Assembly: GCA_039810005.1 (NCBI GenBank)
Contig: JBDHWD010000007.1
Coordinates: 1 to 56,494, forward strand
Length of the DNA: 56,494 nucleotides
From: JAMLIA01 sp039810005
GTDB lineage: Bacteria > Chloroflexota > Chloroflexia > Thermomicrobiales > CFX8
Reading direction: 5' to 3'
The notes beneath the pieces are model-generated. The model had not been told where the DNA came from. It worked only from the letters and a program-made list of their open reading frames with translations, and searched no databases. Each line of letters opens with the position of its first letter. The first letter of the stretch is position 1. This document shows, piece after piece, positions 1 through 8,386 of the stretch. Made by a program: the position numbers and the translations under genes.

Positions 1-65
1 CACCACCCACGAGCTCGCACTCTAGCTCGGCATCACGGCTCAGTTGGTAACGTGCTTCCCGACAT

Positions 66-109
66 CAGTGGGCGACCCGCCCACTGGTATCGCGCAAGAC
101 CTCGTCTGG
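66..109. other. Two adjacent hairpins in left-edge non-coding DNA
   Basis: Two strong inverted repeats sit side by side: CAGTGGGCG and CGCCCACTG with a 3-base loop (66-86), then GCGCAAGAC and GTCTGGCGC with a 3-base loop and one mismatch (about 90-110). On the minus strand they would lie just after the promoter at 120-149, so they could form the start of a structured leader for a gene left of the window. No known riboswitch, RNase P, SRP, 6S or tmRNA signature was recognised. No gene is seen between 1 and 341 on either strand. Confidence 0.4.
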
Positions 110-119
110 CGCACCGATG

Positions 120-149
120 AGTCTATCTTTTCACTCAGGGGAGTGTCAA
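120..149 (-). promoter_or_regulatory. Candidate leftward sigma-70 promoter
   Basis: On the minus strand a perfect -35 box TTGACA (149-144) is followed after 18 bases by TAGACT (125-120). Transcription would run off the left edge through the two hairpins at 66-109. The gene served is not in the window. Confidence 0.45.
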
Positions 150-341
150 GGTGACTTTTCTCGGATCCCTTGCAGGGGAGCGCGGCCTGACGCCACGCCA
201 CCCAGGGCGGCGCAGACACCGACCTTACTGGACTGAAGTCTACCGAATCGACACGCCCGTGTCTACCAATTGACCGGCGATCACGCTACGATGATGCGCG
301 CAACGGGATTTGCCGAATACGTCGAGGAGGAATACGCCACC

Positions 342-1091
342 ATGGCCCAGCGAAAGCCGGTAATTGGGATCACCCCATCCCCAATGGACGACACCCAGCC
401 ACACGGATCATTCAATCGATATGCAATCGCCTCAACGTACACTGAAGCAGTCGAGGCGGCCGGCGGCGTACCGCTCGTCATTCCCCCGCAGGCAGGAAAC
501 ATTGAGGAGATTCTCGGAATTGTCGACGGCCTGCTCCTGAGCGGTGGCGGCGACATCGATCCGCAGGAGTACAACGACGACACCGTCCATGAGAAGACCT
601 ACGGCATTCATGCCGGTCGCGACGCGCTTGAACTCGCGCTCGCCCGCGAAGCGGCCGCGCGCGACATTCCGATGCTTTGCATCTGCCGCGGCATTCAGAT
701 TCTGAACGTCGCGCTGGGCGGCACGCTCGTGCAGGACATCCCCGGACAGTACTCAACCGATATCCAGCATGCCCAGCAAGCTGCGGGCATTCGCAAAGAG
801 GATCCTGGCCACACGGTCTCGGTAACTCCCGGCTCCCTGCTGGAGCGCACGTACGAGTCATCGACGATCGAAGTCAACTCGTTTCACCATCAGGCGCTGA
901 AGGATATTGCGCCAGCACTTTCGGTCGATGCGGTCGCGCCGGATGAAATCGTCGAATCCGTGTCTGCCAAAGAGAATAACTGGATCCTCGGCGTGCAATG
1001 GCATCCGGAGATGATGTTCAAGGAGCACCCGGAGCATCTCAAGCCGTTCGTCGCGCTCGTTGCACAGGCGCAGCAACAGGGCAAGGCGTAG
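342..1091 (+). CDS. Gamma-glutamyl-gamma-aminobutyrate hydrolase family protein (class I glutamine amidotransferase-like, peptidase C26)
   Basis: About 249 residues. The protein resembles PuuD-type enzymes that cleave the gamma-glutamyl bond of gamma-glutamyl-GABA in putrescine breakdown; the true substrate here is unknown. Visible are the N-terminal PVIGITPSP strand, LLLSGGGDIDP, the nucleophile elbow CICRGIQILNVALGG (Cys in CRG) and the late GVQWHPE motif with the catalytic His and Glu. The ATG at 342 is chosen because GAGGAGG lies 11 bases upstream and the family start MAQRKPVIGI fits; an in-frame ATG at 294 and a start at 270 add residues with no homology signal. It stands alone on the plus strand and converges on lon across a terminator. 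No polyamine genes are nearby. Confidence 0.85.
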   Translation: MAQRKPVIGITPSPMDDTQPHGSFNRYAIASTYTEAVEAAGGVPLVIPPQAGNIEEILGIVDGLLLSGGGDIDPQEYNDDTVHEKTYGIHAGRDALELALAREAAARDIPMLCICRGIQILNVALGGTLVQDIPGQYSTDIQHAQQAAGIRKEDPGHTVSVTPGSLLERTYESSTIEVNSFHHQALKDIAPALSVDAVAPDEIVESVSAKENNWILGVQWHPEMMFKEHPEHLKPFVALVAQAQQQGKA

Positions 1092-1112
1092 CCACCCCCA
1101 ACGGCAAAACAA

Positions 1113-1150
1113 GAAACAGGGGCGGCTTTCATGCCGCCCCTGTCTTTCTT
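1113..1150. terminator. Bidirectional rho-independent terminator between the C26 hydrolase and lon
   Basis: An 11-bp stem (1116-1126 with 1133-1143, ACAGGGGCGGC and its complement) with a 6-base loop is flanked by CTTTCTT on the right and by an A-rich stretch on the left, giving a T-rich tail for both strands. Its place between two convergent genes fits termination from both sides. Confidence 0.85.
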
Positions 1151-1166
1151 AGCTAATCAATCGCGA

Positions 1167-3686
1167 CTAGCCAGCGTGCGCTGCCACTCGCTCGTCCGCA
1201 CTAACGGCCTGCGAGCCGTCATGGCTCAGGCGCTGGTGCTTGAACGACTCTGGCATCGCCACATCGAGCGCTTCATCGATGGTGTCCACCAGCACAAAGC
1301 GCAGCTCGTCCTTCAGCGCCTCGGGGATATCGTCGAGATCCGCCTCATTGCGCCGTGGGAGAATGAACGTCTTGACGCCGGCACGATGCGCGGCGAGTGA
1401 CTTCTCCTTGATCCCGCCAACCGGCAGAACCTGACCGCGAAGCGAGACCTCGCCGGTCATCGCAACGTCCTCATTGGTCGGAATGCCGGTCAGCAACGAG
1501 ACCAGCGCGACCGTGAGCGCGACGCCGGCCGACGGGCCATCTTTCGGTGTTGCACCGGCCGGGACATGGATATGGATATCCAGATCCTTGAATCGCTCGG
1601 AGGCAATGCCCAGGTCGGACGCCCGCGAGCGCACGAACGACATCGCGGCCTGCGCCGATTCGCGCATGACGTCACCAAGCTGGCCGGTGATTGTCATGTT
1701 GCCGCGGCCCTCCATCGACGTCGACTCGATGAACATGATGTCGCCACCAACCGCCGACACGCCGACGCCAATCGCCACGCCCGGCTGCGATGTGCGCGTC
1801 TCGAGCTCCTCATAGAAGAAACGCGGCCGGCCGAGATACTCACGGACGACATCCGTCGTGATCGTCTCGGGCACGTCGTCTCCGGCTGCCTTGCGCGTGG
1901 CCACCTTGCGATAGACGGTGCCAATCTCGCGTTCGAGGTTTCGCACACCGCTCTCGCGGGTGTACCCCTGGATGACGCTGAGAATCGCAGCATCGTCCCA
2001 GGCCGGCGCGCTATCCCCCAGCGCGTTAGCAGTTCGCTGGCGCGGGATCAGGTAGCGCTTGGCAATGTTGACCTTCTCCTCGTCGGTATAGCCGCTGAGG
2101 TGAATGATCTCCATCCGGTCACGCAGCGGGCCAGGAATCGGGTCGAGCAAGTTCGCTGTCGTAATGAACATGACCTTGCTCAGGTCAAACGGCACGTCCA
2201 GGTAGTGATCGCGGAACGTGTCGTTCTGCTCCGGGTCGAGCACCTCAAGCAACGCAGACGACGGATCGCCGCGCCAGTCTGCCCCCAGCTTGTCGACTTC
2301 GTCGAGAACGAAGACCGGGTCGTTCGCGCCTGCTCGGCGGATCGACTGGATGATGCGGCCTGGCATCGCGCCAATGTACGTGCGTCGGTGTCCGCGAATC
2401 TCAGCTTCATCGCGCACGCCGCCGAGCGACATCCGCGTGAACTTGCGGCCGAGCGCGGAAGCGATCGACTGGGCAAGCGATGTCTTACCGACACCCGGAG
2501 GTCCGACGAAGCAGAGAATCGGCTCACGCGCCTCGATCGGCTCGCCGCTAACTTCGCTCTCCTGTCGCAGCTTGCGCACCGCCAGGTATTCGAGGATGCG
2601 GTCCTTGACCTTCTCCATATCGTAATGATCGCGGTCGAGAATCTCGCGCGTCTTCTGGATGTCGATGTCCGTCTCAGTCGAGACTGTCCACGGCAGCGAC
2701 ACGAGCCAGTCGAGATAGGTCTTGATGACTCCGTACTCAGCGGCTGCCGGCTGCAGCTTGGACAAACGGTCGAGCTCGCGTTCGGCCTCTTTGCGCGCCT
2801 CCTCCGGCATGCCGGAGCTTTCGATCTTCTCGCGCAGTTGCTGGACTTCAGCCTCCTGGCCTTCGTCGTCGCCCAGCTCGCGCTGGATCGCCTTCAACTG
2901 CTCGCGGAGATAGTAGTCACGCTGCGACTTCTGGACTTCTTCCTGGACATCGCCCTGGATCTTCTTGCCCAGCTCCAGGAGCTCCAGCTCCTTTGCCATG
3001 TAGCGCGTGAGATGGGTCAGCTTCTCGCGGACCGAGTCGTACTCGAGCAGCACCTGCCGCTCGTCCGGATCCATCCGCAGGTTCGTTGCAATCAGGTAGG
3101 CGAGGTGCAACGGCTCTTCGACATTGAGCGCCGCCGTTACCAGCTCATCAGGCAGATTCGAAACAAGGCTCACCAGTCGCTGGAACAGGTTCACGGTCGA
3201 GCGCATGAGCGCCTGCGTCTCAATGTCGTCCGATTCTTCTTCGGGCAACTCTTCGACGACCGCTGTCAGGTACGGCTCTTCGCCAACCCAGTCGAGGATA
3301 CGCACGCGCTTGATGCCCTGAACGGCAAGCCGGACGGTGCCATCTGGCACGCGCATCATCTGATGAATCGTCGACAGCGTCCCGATCATCCGGGTCTCGC
3401 CCGGGCCGGCAGCTTCCGCTTCCGCGTCGTTCTGCAACACAAGCACCACGGTGCGATCACCAGACGCCACCGCGTCGATTAAACGCAGTGAGCGCGGCTG
3501 AGCCGCCGCGAGCGGGATCACCGTCAACGGGAACACAACCGTGCCGCGCAACGGCAGGATCGGTAGCGTTTGTTGACTGCGCTCTTCCGCGCGAGTGTTC
3601 TCGATGTCCTCGGTCGTTTCGTTCGTCTGCTGCGGCTCTGTTGCTTCAGCTTCCGTATCGTCAAAGCGCTTCTGTTCGTCAGTCAC
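1167..3686 (-). CDS. lon: ATP-dependent Lon protease
   Basis: 839 residues. Lon is a cytoplasmic hexameric AAA+ serine protease that degrades damaged and regulatory proteins. After an acidic N-terminal tail (1-40) come the LON substrate-binding domain (about 41-235), a coiled region, the AAA+ module with Walker A GPPGVGKT at 395-402, and the protease domain with catalytic Ser719 (DGPSAG) and Lys762 (GGIKEKS), the usual Ser-Lys dyad. The start is GTG with GGAGGAG 8 bases upstream. hsp20 ends 52 bases upstream on the same strand, so lon is probably read from the HAIR-controlled hsp20 promoter, a sensible heat-shock pairing of a holdase and a protease. The length is normal for bacterial Lon. Confidence 0.97.
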   Translation of the reverse strand: MTDEQKRFDDTEAEATEPQQTNETTEDIENTRAEERSQQTLPILPLRGTVVFPLTVIPLAAAQPRSLRLIDAVASGDRTVVLVLQNDAEAEAAGPGETRMIGTLSTIHQMMRVPDGTVRLAVQGIKRVRILDWVGEEPYLTAVVEELPEEESDDIETQALMRSTVNLFQRLVSLVSNLPDELVTAALNVEEPLHLAYLIATNLRMDPDERQVLLEYDSVREKLTHLTRYMAKELELLELGKKIQGDVQEEVQKSQRDYYLREQLKAIQRELGDDEGQEAEVQQLREKIESSGMPEEARKEAERELDRLSKLQPAAAEYGVIKTYLDWLVSLPWTVSTETDIDIQKTREILDRDHYDMEKVKDRILEYLAVRKLRQESEVSGEPIEAREPILCFVGPPGVGKTSLAQSIASALGRKFTRMSLGGVRDEAEIRGHRRTYIGAMPGRIIQSIRRAGANDPVFVLDEVDKLGADWRGDPSSALLEVLDPEQNDTFRDHYLDVPFDLSKVMFITTANLLDPIPGPLRDRMEIIHLSGYTDEEKVNIAKRYLIPRQRTANALGDSAPAWDDAAILSVIQGYTRESGVRNLEREIGTVYRKVATRKAAGDDVPETITTDVVREYLGRPRFFYEELETRTSQPGVAIGVGVSAVGGDIMFIESTSMEGRGNMTITGQLGDVMRESAQAAMSFVRSRASDLGIASERFKDLDIHIHVPAGATPKDGPSAGVALTVALVSLLTGIPTNEDVAMTGEVSLRGQVLPVGGIKEKSLAAHRAGVKTFILPRRNEADLDDIPEALKDELRFVLVDTIDEALDVAMPESFKHQRLSHDGSQAVSADERVAAHAG

Positions 3687-3724
3687 GCCAGTCTCCTCCG
3701 TCGTTTAATGTGGGAAGTGCGCTT

Positions 3725-3745
3725 CGGTTGAGCGGCTCTCAACCG
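3725..3745 (-). other. Intercistronic stem-loop between hsp20 and lon
   Basis: CGGTTGAG (3725-3732) and CTCAACCG (3738-3745) form an 8-bp stem with a 5-base loop spanning the hsp20 stop codon. There is no T-tract, so it is more likely an mRNA stability or processing element, or a weak attenuator, than a terminator. This is inference. Confidence 0.4.
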
Positions 3746-4209
3746 CGGTCGGCGTCACCAGGTGTAGTGACGTTCACCGAAATCCGCGTCGCGGCGGCGC
3801 GAGGCAGCCGAATAGTCAGCAAGCCTGCATCGTATTCGGCGCTGATGGCGTCGTGGTTGATCGTGAATGGGATGAAGATGTCCGCAGCAAACGGACCGTA
3901 CGCAATTCCCATTGTGTGGATTCGCCGACGATCATCGCAGCCGATTGGCGCTCGTTCACCTCGGATCGAGAGAACCTGATCGTCGACCGACACCTCGACT
4001 TGCGATTCGTCGATACCGCCGATCTCCGCCGAGACAACAAGTTCTGTGTCAGTCTCATACACCTCAACCGGCGGACGCCATGCCGCAACGGAACCGTGGT
4101 CAATTCGCATTCCCACTGGTCGGCCGCTGAGCATCGTGTGGAAGGTGTCTTCCATCTCGTACTGGATGCGCTCAATACTACGACCGCCACGTTTGCGCAC
4201 CACAAACAT
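3739..4209 (-). CDS. Small heat-shock protein, Hsp20/alpha-crystallin family
   Basis: 156 residues. An ATP-independent holdase that binds unfolding proteins in the cytoplasm. The alpha-crystallin domain covers most of the C-terminal two thirds (from about PPVEVYETDTELVV) and ends with the family signature AEYDAGLLTIRLP. The ATG at 4209 is preferred over one 24 codons upstream because AAAGGAAC lies about 8 bases before it and the longer form would start before the predicted promoter leader makes sense. It is the first gene of a likely hsp20-lon operon. The promoter at 4303-4331 is overlapped by a HAIR-like repeat, suggesting HspR control; no hspR gene is in the window. Confidence 0.93.
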   Translation of the reverse strand: MFVVRKRGGRSIERIQYEMEDTFHTMLSGRPVGMRIDHGSVAAWRPPVEVYETDTELVVSAEIGGIDESQVEVSVDDQVLSIRGERAPIGCDDRRRIHTMGIAYGPFAADIFIPFTINHDAISAEYDAGLLTIRLPRAAATRISVNVTTPGDADRG

Positions 4210-4302
4210 CGTCAAGTTCCTTTGCCTCGCATTTCTGAGTCCGATGCGACTCTGCTTCGCTTCCAGCAATGCGTGGGCCAAGCACGTCGCACGAATAGGT
4301 GT

Positions 4303-4331
4303 AGTCTAGCATGTACATGGAAACTTGACAA
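4303..4331 (-). promoter_or_regulatory. hsp20-lon promoter
   Basis: On the minus strand TTGTCA (4331-4326) and TAGACT (4308-4303) are separated by 17 bases, and the -10 is preceded by TGC, giving the extended form TGCTAGACT. The predicted transcript start lies about 85-90 bases before the hsp20 ATG. Confidence 0.7.
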
Positions 4332-4344
4332 GGATCGACTCAAG
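4324..4344. promoter_or_regulatory. HAIR-like operator (candidate HspR site) on the hsp20 promoter
   Basis: CTTGACA, seven bases, ACTCAAG. The known HspR-associated inverted repeat (HAIR) of actinobacteria is CTTGAGT-N7-ACTCAAG; the right arm matches 7 of 7, the left 5 of 7, and the spacer length is exact. It covers the -35 box, the expected place for a repressor. Confidence 0.65.
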
Positions 4345-4375
4345 TCTCAGGAGCCGAATGGAATCTGATTCTTGC

Positions 4376-5290
4376 CTATCGATAGAGAATCAGAATGGCG
4401 GCTATGCCCCAGCCAACCAGGCACGCCAACAGGGGGCGATCGGTGAGCAGCATGTGCTCGGGCGATCCTCCCCCGTCGCGACGATGGACAAGGAACAAAT
4501 AGCGGAACAGACCATACAGGACGAAGGGGATGGTCAACATCATCGAATGATCTTCGGGGAGCGACTCGGCGGCGAACGTGTAGAGCGAGTACGCCATAAC
4601 CGTTGCCGCTGCGGTAATCATGATGAAGTGGTCAAGCAATTCTGCGGAGTACTCGTCAAGGTTCCGGCGATGGGAACCCGCGTTCTCCTCTAGCAATAGC
4701 AACTCGTGGCGGCGCTTGCCGAAGGCGATAAACAGTGCCAGCAGGACGGTACAGACATACAGCCACGGGCTGATCGGCACCGAGATGGCCAGCGCGCCAC
4801 CGGCGGCGCGCAAGACAAAGCCACCAGCAATCGTGAACGCATCCACGATGACAAGCTGCTTCAGCACGAAGCTGTAGGCCAGCATGAGCACGACGTAGCC
4901 GCCCAGGACCAGACCGAACTTCGGCGCGATGAGAAATGCGAGCGGCAGGGCAATCGCCAACAGAACCGCTGCGATCAGGCGCGCAGCGGACGGGGAAACC
5001 GCGCCAGACGCTATCGGCCGCCGACGCTTGACTGGATGCAGGCGATCGGACTCAACATCTCGCAGGTCGTTGATGACATAGGTCGCGCTGCTGGCCAGGC
5101 AGAAGGCGACGAACGCGCCAAGTGACAGTGCCAGCAGACGGCCGTCAAGGAGTCGATGGTCGAAAACAAGGGCCGCGAAGACAATCGCATTCTTCGTCCA
5201 TTGGCGTGGGCGGAGCAGCCGGATAATCGCGGCAGGAGAGGAACTCGTCTGAGCCGATACCGTCTTTTCCGGTTGCCGCGATTCGATCAT
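4376..5290 (-). CDS. UbiA-family prenyltransferase, decaprenyl-phosphate phosphoribosyltransferase type
   Basis: 304 residues from the ATG at 5290. A polytopic membrane enzyme that joins a polyprenyl chain to an acceptor. The start LLRPRQWTKNAIVFAAL and the Asp-rich motif INDLRDVESDRLHPVKRRRP (Asn74, Asp75, Asp78, Asp82) resemble the subfamily that moves phosphoribose onto decaprenyl phosphate, the first step to decaprenyl-phospho-arabinose in mycobacteria. Whether arabinan chemistry exists here cannot be told from the window, as no DprE genes are present. A second Asp-rich stretch comes near VDAFTIAGGFVLRAAGG. A start at 5368 would overlap the upstream DUF4015 gene by 58 bases; 5290 leaves a 20-base gap, but its SD is weak. 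Probably co-transcribed with that gene. Confidence 0.82.
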   Translation of the reverse strand: MIESRQPEKTVSAQTSSSPAAIIRLLRPRQWTKNAIVFAALVFDHRLLDGRLLALSLGAFVAFCLASSATYVINDLRDVESDRLHPVKRRRPIASGAVSPSAARLIAAVLLAIALPLAFLIAPKFGLVLGGYVVLMLAYSFVLKQLVIVDAFTIAGGFVLRAAGGALAISVPISPWLYVCTVLLALFIAFGKRRHELLLLEENAGSHRRNLDEYSAELLDHFIMITAAATVMAYSLYTFAAESLPEDHSMMLTIPFVLYGLFRYLFLVHRRDGGGSPEHMLLTDRPLLACLVGWGIAAILILYR

Positions 5291-5310
5291 CGTCAGGTGT
5301 TGCCGGCTAG

Positions 5311-7080
5311 CTATTCCGGCGCTATCCCGCCGACGTGGTACTCGTTGCTGGGGCTCCAGAGCAACCATCCGTTTCCACCGAAGTCATCTGCCGCTTGAAT
5401 CTGGGCGGCGACTTCAGCATCTCCGTACTCAATCCCCTCGCCGTACGAGAAGTCCTGGAGCCATGGTCGCAACTTGTAGGCCGCGTCCGGCACCTTCGCG
5501 GCACCATTAACGAGACTGCTGTAGATGACTTCGTACGGATGATTATTCGGAATGTCCAGACCCAGATCGCCCGGGTAGAAGTGCGACGGATAGATCATCG
5601 GGCAGATAATGTCGACGAGCGGAGCGATGGCCGCGAAGTTCTGGCCGATGCCCCCGTCGCCGTCATCCCACATGGTCAGGCCGAAGATGTCGACGGCAAG
5701 CAGCGACCCGGTCGGCTGGAGCGCCTGCTTCATCTGACCGAGGAAGCCGGTGATCGCATCGAGGCGGGTTTCGTCGGCGAACTGCGAGCCGTAGTCGGCG
5801 TTCTCCAGGAGTCCGTCGGATGGGAAGCGGATGTAGTCGAGCTGGATCTCGTCAAAACCGAGGTTCGCGGCCTCGACCGCCAGGTCGATGTTGTACTGCC
5901 ATACCTCTCGCTGGTGGGCGTTGACCCAGGCGAGGCCGTTCCAGGTCGTCCACAATCCACCCGTTGTGACATCGTGGATCGCCAGATCACTCCGCGCCTC
6001 TGCGAGCAGGGGGTCCTCGAAGCAGACGATCCGGGCAATCGTGTAGATGCCGCGATCCTTCATCTCCTTGAGTCGCTGACTGACGTCGAACTTCGTGGCC
6101 TGCGCGCCAATCGTTGCCACCATCGGAACCTTGGAATCGTAAAAGACCTGACCGCTGGAATCCTTGAGATCAAGCACGATGGCGTTGACTTCGGTCGTGT
6201 CTGCGATCTGCAGTTTCTGTTGCCAGAGATCATCGTTGCCACCGACCGGGCCACTCACGTAAATCGCCTTGATGCGATTGTCTTCGAGCTGCGCGTCAAA
6301 CTTCAGCGAGTCGTTGAGCTCGCCGCTGGCATCCTTGAAGCCAGTTCGCTTCACCGTGATCGTGCCGTTCTCCGGCACGCCCGGAACGCGGTAGGTGCCA
6401 TCGGCCGCCGTGGTCGCGGTTGCTTCGCCGACGGCCACCAGCGCGCCGGCAACCGGATTGCCGTTCGTATCGGTGATCGTGCCGGTGAGCACATCCGGCC
6501 GGATCGAGAAGTCGAGCTGCGCATTCTGACCGATCGTCTCACTGGCGACCGTTGCCCCTTCGACCTGCACGGTCAGCGTGTCACCCTCACTGACATCCGC
6601 CAGCAGGTACTTGCCCTCGGCGTCTGTCGTAGCAGCCACTGTCTGACCATCTGCGCGGGTCAGCACGACAATGACACCAGCCATTGGATCGCCCGAGCGC
6701 GAATTCTTGACGGTACCGGAAATGGTTGTTGGCCGGAGCAGAATCTCGATGTTGCTCTTCGGATCCTGGATCGCGACTTCAGCGCCAGCATAGTCGGGCC
6801 GCGTCACGGTAAGGACTTGCGCACTTTCATCATCGACATTGAACTTGCCATCGTCGCCGGTTGTCGCCGTCACATTCGCCGTCGACACCGTTGCACCGGC
6901 GACTGGTTTGCCCGTGTATGCGTCCTTCACCACGCCCGAAAGGCCGGTCGGATCATCACCTTGAAACGCGAATGTCAGCAGGAAACCCAACAGCGGAAGA
7001 ACCAATAGCAGGCTGTACCACCAGCTGACCGCAGGCCAGGGGCGTTGTCTTTGCCTGCCGAATTGTCGATCGGGAATCAA
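5311..7080 (-). CDS. DUF4015 putative glycoside hydrolase, membrane-anchored, with three carboxypeptidase-regulatory-like domains
   Basis: 589 residues. A short basic N terminus is followed by one membrane helix (about 21-40, WYSLLLVLPLLGFLLTFAF), so the rest is extracellular. Three tandem Ig-like carboxypeptidase-regulatory domains follow (each with a GxVxDxxxGxPVAGAxV pattern, about 46-265), then a C-terminal DUF4015 domain with LDLKDSSG, FDEIQLDYIRFPSDG and YPSHFYPGDLG. DUF4015 is related to TIM-barrel glycosidases; the Asp/Glu in DEIQLDYIRFP are likely catalytic-cleft residues. Substrate unknown. The start is TTG at 7080 with AGGAGG 6 bases upstream; an ATG at 7116 lacks an SD. It may be the first gene before ubiA. 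Confidence 0.8.
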   Translation of the reverse strand: MIPDRQFGRQRQRPWPAVSWWYSLLLVLPLLGFLLTFAFQGDDPTGLSGVVKDAYTGKPVAGATVSTANVTATTGDDGKFNVDDESAQVLTVTRPDYAGAEVAIQDPKSNIEILLRPTTISGTVKNSRSGDPMAGVIVVLTRADGQTVAATTDAEGKYLLADVSEGDTLTVQVEGATVASETIGQNAQLDFSIRPDVLTGTITDTNGNPVAGALVAVGEATATTAADGTYRVPGVPENGTITVKRTGFKDASGELNDSLKFDAQLEDNRIKAIYVSGPVGGNDDLWQQKLQIADTTEVNAIVLDLKDSSGQVFYDSKVPMVATIGAQATKFDVSQRLKEMKDRGIYTIARIVCFEDPLLAEARSDLAIHDVTTGGLWTTWNGLAWVNAHQREVWQYNIDLAVEAANLGFDEIQLDYIRFPSDGLLENADYGSQFADETRLDAITGFLGQMKQALQPTGSLLAVDIFGLTMWDDGDGGIGQNFAAIAPLVDIICPMIYPSHFYPGDLGLDIPNNHPYEVIYSSLVNGAAKVPDAAYKLRPWLQDFSYGEGIEYGDAEVAAQIQAADDFGGNGWLLWSPSNEYHVGGIAPE

Positions 7081-7279
7081 CCGGGTCCTCCTGTTGGTCG
7101 TCTGCGACAGGTACACTCAGGCGTAGTGCAATCGATCCCCGCGCCACTGCAGTCTGGAGCAAGCTTCAATAGCAGTGTGGTCTCAAGATCGAAACCTATC
7201 GTGGCACAGATTGCTCGGCAAAGTGTACAACGCCCTTCCAGACAGGCGACAAGGCACGCAATCGACGTTGGTTACGCGG

Positions 7280-7307
7280 TTGTCCCAATGGAAGCGCCTC
7301 GTATAAT
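7280..7307 (+). promoter_or_regulatory. Promoter of the polyprenyl diphosphate synthase gene
   Basis: TTGTCC (7280-7285), 16 bases, then a perfect TATAAT (7302-7307). The transcript would begin near 7314, which rules out translation from the far upstream in-frame ATG at 7045 and supports a start at 7354 or 7402. Confidence 0.7.
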
Positions 7308-7353
7308 CCTCGCGGGGTGGGGAGTTGGCGCAGCGCAACGAAACGTGGGGGGA

Positions 7354-8379
7354 ATGACAGGCCTGGTCGACCATAAGGATCCAGACAGCTCAAAGACGGT
7401 GATGTCATTTGAGGACATCGTACTCGCGATGCGTGAGGATATGGCACGCGTCGAGGAACGCGTTCGCCTTGCCGCGCAGGTCGAATACCCGGGATTAGGG
7501 CGTCTCCTCCAGGCGATCGTCGAGTCAGGCGGCAAGCGTCTTCGGCCGCTCCTCCTGCTCCTGGCCGCCAAGCCCTTCGAGTATGACCTCAAGCCGCTCA
7601 TTCCGGCAGCTGCGGGCGTTGAGCTCCTGCACACGGCGTCACTGGTCCATGACGACACAATAGATACGTCGCAATTACGCCGCGGGCAGCCAACCCTGAA
7701 TTCCCTGTTCGACACAGGGACTGTCATCCTGATCGGCGACTACCTGTTCGCGCAATCGGCGATCCTGGCAGCCGCGACGATGAATCCGCGCGTGGTAGCC
7801 GTCTTCGCATCCTCGTTGGCCGATATCTGTGATGGCCAGCTCCGGGAGGTCTTCACCGCTCATCGTCTCGATCAGTCTACCGAAGAATACGCACACCGCA
7901 TTTACGGCAAGACAGCATCACTGTTCGCCGGCGCTGCGGAGATGGGCGCGATTCTTGGCGGAGCCAACGAGGCGCAGATCGACGCGATGCGAGGCTTCGG
8001 CGGCGATGTCGGAATGGCCTTCCAGATCATTGATGACGTGCTGGATCTGCGCTCGAGCGCTGACGTGACCGGCAAGACAGCAAACCTCGACCTGCGTCAG
8101 GGTACGGTCACCCTTCCGACGATGCTCTACCGGCGCCGCGTCTCCGGAACTCCGGAGGAAGCGCTGCTCCAGACGGTCATTGACGGCAAAGATGTCAGCG
8201 ACGAGGACTATCTGAATCTCGCGATGCGGATCGAAGAATCTGGCGCTATCGACGAGGCTGTTACGACCGCACAGGATTACGTCTCGTCCGCGCTCCACCG
8301 CCTCGAGTTCATCGAGGACGCGCAATTGCTGGCTTCGTTCGAGGCGTTCGCCAATCTCGCGTTAGAGCGCACCAGCTAA
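7354..8379 (+). CDS. Trans-isoprenyl diphosphate synthase (polyprenyl synthetase)
   Basis: 341 residues from ATG 7354. The enzyme condenses isopentenyl diphosphate units onto an allylic primer to make the long polyprenyl chain used for quinones or lipid carriers. The first Asp-rich motif is HDDTID (Asp100, 101, 104) followed by RRGQPT, the second is FQIIDDVLDL (Asp227, 228, 231), and GGKRLRP lies near 59-65. Small residues before the first motif fit a long-chain product, but the chain length cannot be fixed from sequence alone. An ATG at 7402 is an alternative start. It ends 7 bases before the end of the convergent gene at 8387. The UbiA prenyltransferase nearby may use its product. Confidence 0.9.
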   Translation: MTGLVDHKDPDSSKTVMSFEDIVLAMREDMARVEERVRLAAQVEYPGLGRLLQAIVESGGKRLRPLLLLLAAKPFEYDLKPLIPAAAGVELLHTASLVHDDTIDTSQLRRGQPTLNSLFDTGTVILIGDYLFAQSAILAAATMNPRVVAVFASSLADICDGQLREVFTAHRLDQSTEEYAHRIYGKTASLFAGAAEMGAILGGANEAQIDAMRGFGGDVGMAFQIIDDVLDLRSSADVTGKTANLDLRQGTVTLPTMLYRRRVSGTPEEALLQTVIDGKDVSDEDYLNLAMRIEESGAIDEAVTTAQDYVSSALHRLEFIEDAQLLASFEAFANLALERTS

Positions 8380-8386
8380 CTCCCGC

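Noticed and set aside
45..75. tRNA-like stretch GGCTCAGTTGGTAACG at the left edge
   Set aside because: Resembles a tRNA D-arm, but no matching acceptor, anticodon or T arm could be built around it.
1566..3482. 638-codon plus-strand ORF opposite lon
   Set aside because: Antisense shadow of a strongly conserved GC-rich gene; its protein is Arg/His/Leu-rich with no family features.
5335..7008. 557-codon plus-strand ORF opposite the DUF4015 gene
   Set aside because: Shadow of the real minus-strand gene, which has a TTG start with SD and clear domains.
7045..7353. N-terminal extension of the polyprenyl synthase
   Set aside because: It lies before the promoter at 7280-7307 and has no homology to the family.
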